NCBI GenBank assembly: GCA_947365805.1
Contig: CANAZY010000011.1
Span: 1-43,305 of the forward strand
Direction of reading: 5' to 3'
DNA: 43,305 nucleotides
Source: an uncultured Clostridium sp.
GTDB taxonomy: Bacteria; Bacillota; Clostridia; TANB77; CAG-508
Shown: positions 43,184 through 43,305 of the stretch, piece by piece
Numbering within the stretch: position 1 is the first letter of the stretch
How the letters are laid out: each line of letters opens with the position of its first letter
Position numbers and translations under genes: made by a program
The notes under the pieces: generated by a model
Seen by the model: the letters and a program-made list of their open reading frames with translations, nothing else
Databases searched by the model: none
Told to the model about the DNA's origin: nothing

Positions 43184-43268
43184 TGTCGAAATACTAGGGT
43201 TTTCATATATTAAAATTTTTTAATATTATATTTTTATATAACGGATTTATTTGTCGAAATTTGACGGA
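43184..43268 (+). promoter_or_regulatory. Cluster of Spo0A boxes at the right edge
   Basis: Two perfect TGTCGAA boxes (43184-43190 and 43252-43258) and a third with one mismatch, TGACGGA (43262-43268), fit the 0A-box consensus TGNCGAA. The 362-base gap 42944-43305 has no gene. They could control a gene starting beyond the edge, or the M23 peptidase in the opposite direction. Confidence 0.5.
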
Positions 43269-43305
43269 ATATTTTTATTTACTTTTCTTATTTTCTATGC
43301 TTTAA

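Overview
The window is AT-rich DNA from a spore-forming, low-GC Firmicute of the Clostridia type. It carries SpoIIE, a Spo0A-like regulator, a WalR/WalK pair, MecA, an MreBCD-PBP2-MinC cell-shape operon, pyrB and lemA-htpX. Ribosome binding sites are strong (GGAGG) and intrinsic terminators are common. I see no rRNA, tRNA or CRISPR array.

Main result. I checked the phase of every CGG trinucleotide in the 34 coding regions (about 13,150 codons, by hand). CGG stands in the reading frame at only 12 places, in 8 genes, and at every one the frame breaks. Skipping the C at each place (NNN-C-GGN, a +1 shift that puts GGN, glycine, in frame) restores a full-length, recognisable protein each time. In four genes the rule must be applied twice. 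About 70 out-of-phase CGG trinucleotides (AAC GGA, TCG GAA, ACG GAT and so on) sit in intact genes and do no harm. I saw no frame break without an in-frame CGG, and no in-frame CGG read as arginine. This points to a lineage in which CGG no longer encodes Arg and is a genome-wide +1 recoding signal, perhaps a CGGN quadruplet read as Gly. Affected genes: the pilin-like FGE protein, the WG-repeat protein, SpoIIE, a membrane-anchored toroid protein, a giant surface protein, two probable sporulation proteins and RadC. They are annotated here as single genes, with each site listed.

Layout, left to right. 1-2.7 kb: a lipoprotein with a Lys/Glu repeat tail (cut by the left edge) and a pilin-like protein whose formylglycine-enzyme-like tail resembles a variable region of a diversity-generating retroelement. 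2.9-8.9 kb (minus): Spo0A-like regulator, walR-walK, lepB, holB, ricT, ferredoxin. 9.1-10.6 kb (minus): ECF sigma factor and pyrB. 10.7-12.3 kb (plus): lemA and htpX. 12.3-17.0 kb (minus): WG-repeat protein, an unknown membrane protein, acpS, tatD and a HAD phosphatase. 17.1-20.5 kb: a RAYT transposase bounded by REP-like hairpins, then spoIIE. 20.8-22.6 kb (plus): the toroid protein. 22.6-33.2 kb (minus): two giant surface proteins. 33.6-34.5 kb (plus): two small overlapping genes behind a SigK-like promoter. 34.6-40.9 kb (minus): DUF4321-radC-mreB-mreC-mreD-mrdA-minC. 41.2-41.9 kb (plus): mecA. 42-42.9 kb (minus): an M23 peptidase. The right edge has Spo0A boxes.

Two families of small palindromic repeats are scattered through the window. 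One is a REP/REPIN family (core AGGGACGGGG) that also forms the ends of the RAYT element. The other is a GTAGGGG...CCCCTAC family found in four or five intergenic spots.
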